A stretch of DNA of 16,137 bases from Alphaproteobacteria bacterium (GTDB lineage Bacteria > Pseudomonadota > Alphaproteobacteria > Sphingomonadales > Sphingomonadaceae), in contig JAGWQR010000188.1 in the NCBI GenBank assembly GCA_028869975.1, positions 1 through 16,137 on the forward strand, written 5' to 3'. The notes beneath the pieces are model-generated. The model saw nothing but the letters and a program-made list of their open reading frames with translations. It was not told where the DNA came from and searched no databases. Position numbers and translations under genes: made by a program. Shown here piece after piece: positions 14,793 to 16,137 of the stretch (positions are counted from its first letter, which is position 1; each line of letters starts with the position of its first letter).

Positions 14793-15071
14793 ATGGTGCA
14801 GATCGCCGCCAATCAGGGTGGCACTCTCAATGAGACCATCGCTGTCACCGTCAATGGTGTCAATTACAAACCTACCGCGCTCAACCAGTCAGGCTTTACC
14901 AACGACAACTGGACGCCGCTGACCATTTCGGCGGCAAGGCTGCTCTCCGGCGCGACCGGTGCGGCGAGCTTCACCTATACCGTCGTCTGCACCAAGCCGG
15001 GAAGGCATTTATATTCGGCGCGCCGTTGGCGGCATTGTCCCTGCAGCGCGCTGTCATGGAGGAGGTTCTAA
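14793..15071 (+). pseudogene. Unrecognised beta-rich protein fragment
   Basis: The open frame of 92 codons starts at ATG 14793, five bases after an in-frame TGA (14787-14789). Residues 1-68 are rich in Thr, Asn, Ala and Val (GGTLNETIAVTVNGVNYKP, then SGFTNDNWTPLTISAARL) as in repetitive surface, phage-tail or extracellular beta proteins. From about residue 69 (PGRHLYSARRWRHC) the composition changes sharply to Arg/Cys-rich, as expected after a frameshift or junction near 15000. No ribosome-binding site is evident. It is probably a piece of a larger gene brought in by rearrangement; the family is unknown. Confidence 0.35.
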
Positions 15072-15307
15072 CTCGGCATTGGGGGGCCGAAAAAGGATTG
15101 ATACGGGATGCTGGCTTGCCAGAATTGCCTTGGGGCATCAGCGCCGACAAATTGAAGAGAATGGCTGGTGATGCCCTACACGGCGACCCGGAAAAATATT
15201 CGTCTGCCGAGCTTGACCGGCTTATTGTCAAAAACTTCCAGTTCCTAAGAGTTCTCATCGAGAATGCTCCGGAGGACTTGGAAACCCACAAGCGGCAGAA
15301 GACATGA
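15056..15307 (+). CDS. Small hypothetical protein in antitoxin position upstream of a RelE-like ORF
   Basis: This 83-aa ORF from ATG 15056 (MEEVLTRHWGAEKGLIRDAG) is acidic, probably helical and has no signal peptide. LPWGISADKLKRMAGDALHG and AELDRLIVKNFQFLRVLIEN look like a real, conserved coding sequence rather than a shadow. The frame is open further upstream (TTG 15026 and beyond), and no good SD is seen, so the start is uncertain and the gene may be 5'-truncated. Its TGA overlaps the ATG of the RelE-like ORF (ATGA, 15304-15307), as in type II toxin-antitoxin pairs. An antitoxin role is inferred from position only; I do not recognise the family. Confidence 0.5.
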   Translation: MEEVLTRHWGAEKGLIRDAGLPELPWGISADKLKRMAGDALHGDPEKYSSAELDRLIVKNFQFLRVLIENAPEDLETHKRQKT

Positions 15308-15537
15308 ACTTCCTGATCGCCGACACCTTTACCGCGTCCTTCAACCGCCTTTCCGGGCAGGATCAGAAGGCAGTGAAGGCAAGCGTGTTCGATCTACAGA
15401 TCGACCCGACCGGCAACGGGTTGCAGCTTCACCGGATTGACAAATGCAAGGATGACCATTTCTGGTCGGCGCGGGTCAACCGCGATGTCCGGCTGATCGT
15501 CCACAAGACCAGCAGTTCGTTGCTGGTGTCCATCTGA
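15304..15537 (+). pseudogene. RelE/ParE-like domain, truncated (possible N-terminus of a helicase fusion)
   Basis: This 77-aa ORF has RelE/ParE-like features: TASFNRLSGQDQKAVKASVF, PTGNGLQLHRID, and FWSARVNRDVRLIVHKTSSS, where the RVxxDxRLIV strand is typical. Very similar N-terminal segments are known from longer proteins in which a RelE-like domain precedes a UvrD-type helicase. Here the frame ends at SSLLVSI, where such proteins continue with a CYVDHHD-like stretch. Directly at that point the sequence switches to relaxase-like codons in another frame, so the gene is cut by a junction near 15520-15530. It could still make a small toxin-like protein. Confidence 0.55.
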
Positions 15538-15716
15538 CGGTTCAGGCCGAGGGGCTTGATCGCATCCGTTTCAATCCCCGTCCGGTTCAGCTCAATCGTT
15601 TCCGCGAACGCTTTGCGCGCGAGCTGCGCGCGCGCGGCGTTGCCGCCGAAGCAACGCCGAGGCGAGCACGTGGGCAGGGGATTGCCGGATCGAGCATGGC
15701 GCTGGTCAAATTGCGG
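15528..15716 (+). pseudogene. MobA/VirD2-like relaxase, internal fragment
   Basis: In the frame of codon 15528 the sequence reads VHLTVQAEGLDRIRFNPRPV, then QLNRFRERFARELRARGVAA and EATPRRARGQG. This corresponds to the part of mobilisation relaxases after the HxH metal motif (HVHLTV...NPR...WRExFAxxLRxxGV.A.AT). There is no start codon, and the preceding catalytic Tyr and His region is absent. The left junction abuts the RelE-like fragment. On the right, by about 15716, the sequence passes into an AraC fragment read on the other strand. It is a dead piece of a conjugative or mobilisable element. Confidence 0.6.
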
Positions 15717-15722
15717 GTGCGG

Positions 15723-15905
15723 CTACGAACCGAAGGGAGCCGCCAGATTGCGAACGCAGTGCGTCGCAAACATGAACTCGATGATTTCGGGGCTGCGGGC
15801 CGGAACCGGTTGCAGCACCACCATCGCATCGAGCGTCTCTTCGACCTGGAAGTAATACTTGACGAAGGGTCGCAGCGAAGGGGCAGGGCGGAGCGCTGAG
15901 ATCAC
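15723..15905 (-). pseudogene. AraC-family regulator, N-terminal fragment
   Basis: Reading from GTG 15905 gives 60 residues: ISALRPAPSLRPFVKYYFQV, then VVLQPVPARSPEIIEFMF, then a stop at AAPFGS. This is the start of an AraC-like regulator's N-terminal sensor domain; the C-terminal DNA-binding helices are missing because the gene is joined to the relaxase fragment. An AGGGGAG sits close to the GTG. The two plus-strand ORFs covering the same bases have no family resemblance here and are shadows. Confidence 0.55.
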
Positions 15906-16029
15906 AGCTCCCCTGTACGGCGTTGCAACCCCGCTCGATAGTAAAATAGTGCGACCTTCGTCAATTCAGGGCGAGGACTCTCATGGGATAGCGCATCGGG
16001 AAGTATCATATCGGCACGACGGATTTTTA
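15906..16029. other. Gap between the AraC fragment and the IS5-type transposase
   Basis: This 124-nt gap should contain the terminal inverted repeat of the IS5-type element and the remains of the AraC promoter. I could not identify the repeat without the other end of the element. No ORF or RNA gene was recognised. Confidence 0.3.
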
Positions 16030-16137
16030 CTAGGCCATGTTGACATAAGATTTCAACCATAGTCTTGCGGCGGCGAGGTTGAGGAAGCTCTCGAAGGAGA
16101 GGATTGTTTTGTCGTAGCGGGTTGCAATGCGTCTTTG
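16030..16137 (-). mobile_element. IS5-family transposase, C-terminal end (rest outside window)
   Basis: The reverse strand from the window edge reads QRRIATRYDKTILSFESFLN and ends LAAARLWLKSYVNMA, stop at 16030-16032. The RRIATRYDK motif followed by a leucine-rich LAAxRLWL end is the classic C-terminus of IS5-family (DDE) transposases. Only 35 codons are in the window. The element enters from the right; whether it is intact cannot be told from here. Confidence 0.82.

Noticed and set aside
1..16137. CRISPR arrays, tRNA and rRNA genes
   Set aside because: No regularly spaced repeats, cloverleaf-like sequences or rRNA segments were recognised on either strand.

Overview
The window reads as alphaproteobacterial chromosome or large plasmid DNA, most likely from a sphingomonad (Sphingomonadales). 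This is inferred from the high G+C content, the long TonB-dependent receptor with a DIIVRAQ-type TonB box, the Tat-exported catabolic enzymes, and the remnants of IS21, IS5 and MOB-type relaxase genes. No rRNA, tRNA or CRISPR array was seen.

Bases 1-14052 hold a compact, almost gap-free catabolic island. From the left it contains: the 5' two-thirds of a gluconate 2-dehydrogenase subunit 3-like gene leaving the window on the minus strand; a plus-strand group (545-2958) of a Tat-exported nucleoside-hydrolase-like protein, a TIM-barrel sugar isomerase-like protein and a small beta-sandwich protein; a Rieske oxygenase on the minus strand; an MFS transporter; a minus-strand pair of LLM-class flavin monooxygenase and PA14-containing GH3 glycosidase joined by an ATGA stop/start overlap; and a plus-strand run of TetR regulator, cyclase-family hydrolase, Tat-exported GH1 glycosidase and TonB-dependent receptor.

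The central hypothesis is that the TIM-barrel/beta-sandwich pair (1560-2567 and 2581-2958) is the alpha and beta subunits of a C-glycoside deglycosidase (CarB/CarC, DgpB/DgpC, DfgA/DfgB type). These enzymes cleave the C-C bond of a 3-keto aryl-C-glycoside. The edge gene belongs to the small-subunit family that partners FAD-dependent GMC sugar dehydrogenases, so a 3-oxidising dehydrogenase probably lies just outside the window. With the receptor and MFS for uptake, GH1 and GH3 for O-linked sugars, and the Rieske, LLM and cyclase proteins for the aglycone, the locus looks like a complete route for taking up, deglycosylating and oxidising an aromatic (C-)glycoside. The substrate cannot be read from sequence.

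Bases 14053-16137 are a graveyard of fragments: C-terminal IstA and N-terminal IstB of an IS21 element, a 42-nt stem-loop, an unrecognised beta-rich fragment, a small ORF overlapping a truncated RelE/ParE-like ORF, a relaxase fragment fused directly to it, an AraC N-terminal fragment in opposite orientation, and the 3' end of an IS5-family transposase running off the right edge. This suggests that the island's right flank has been a site of repeated insertion and deletion.
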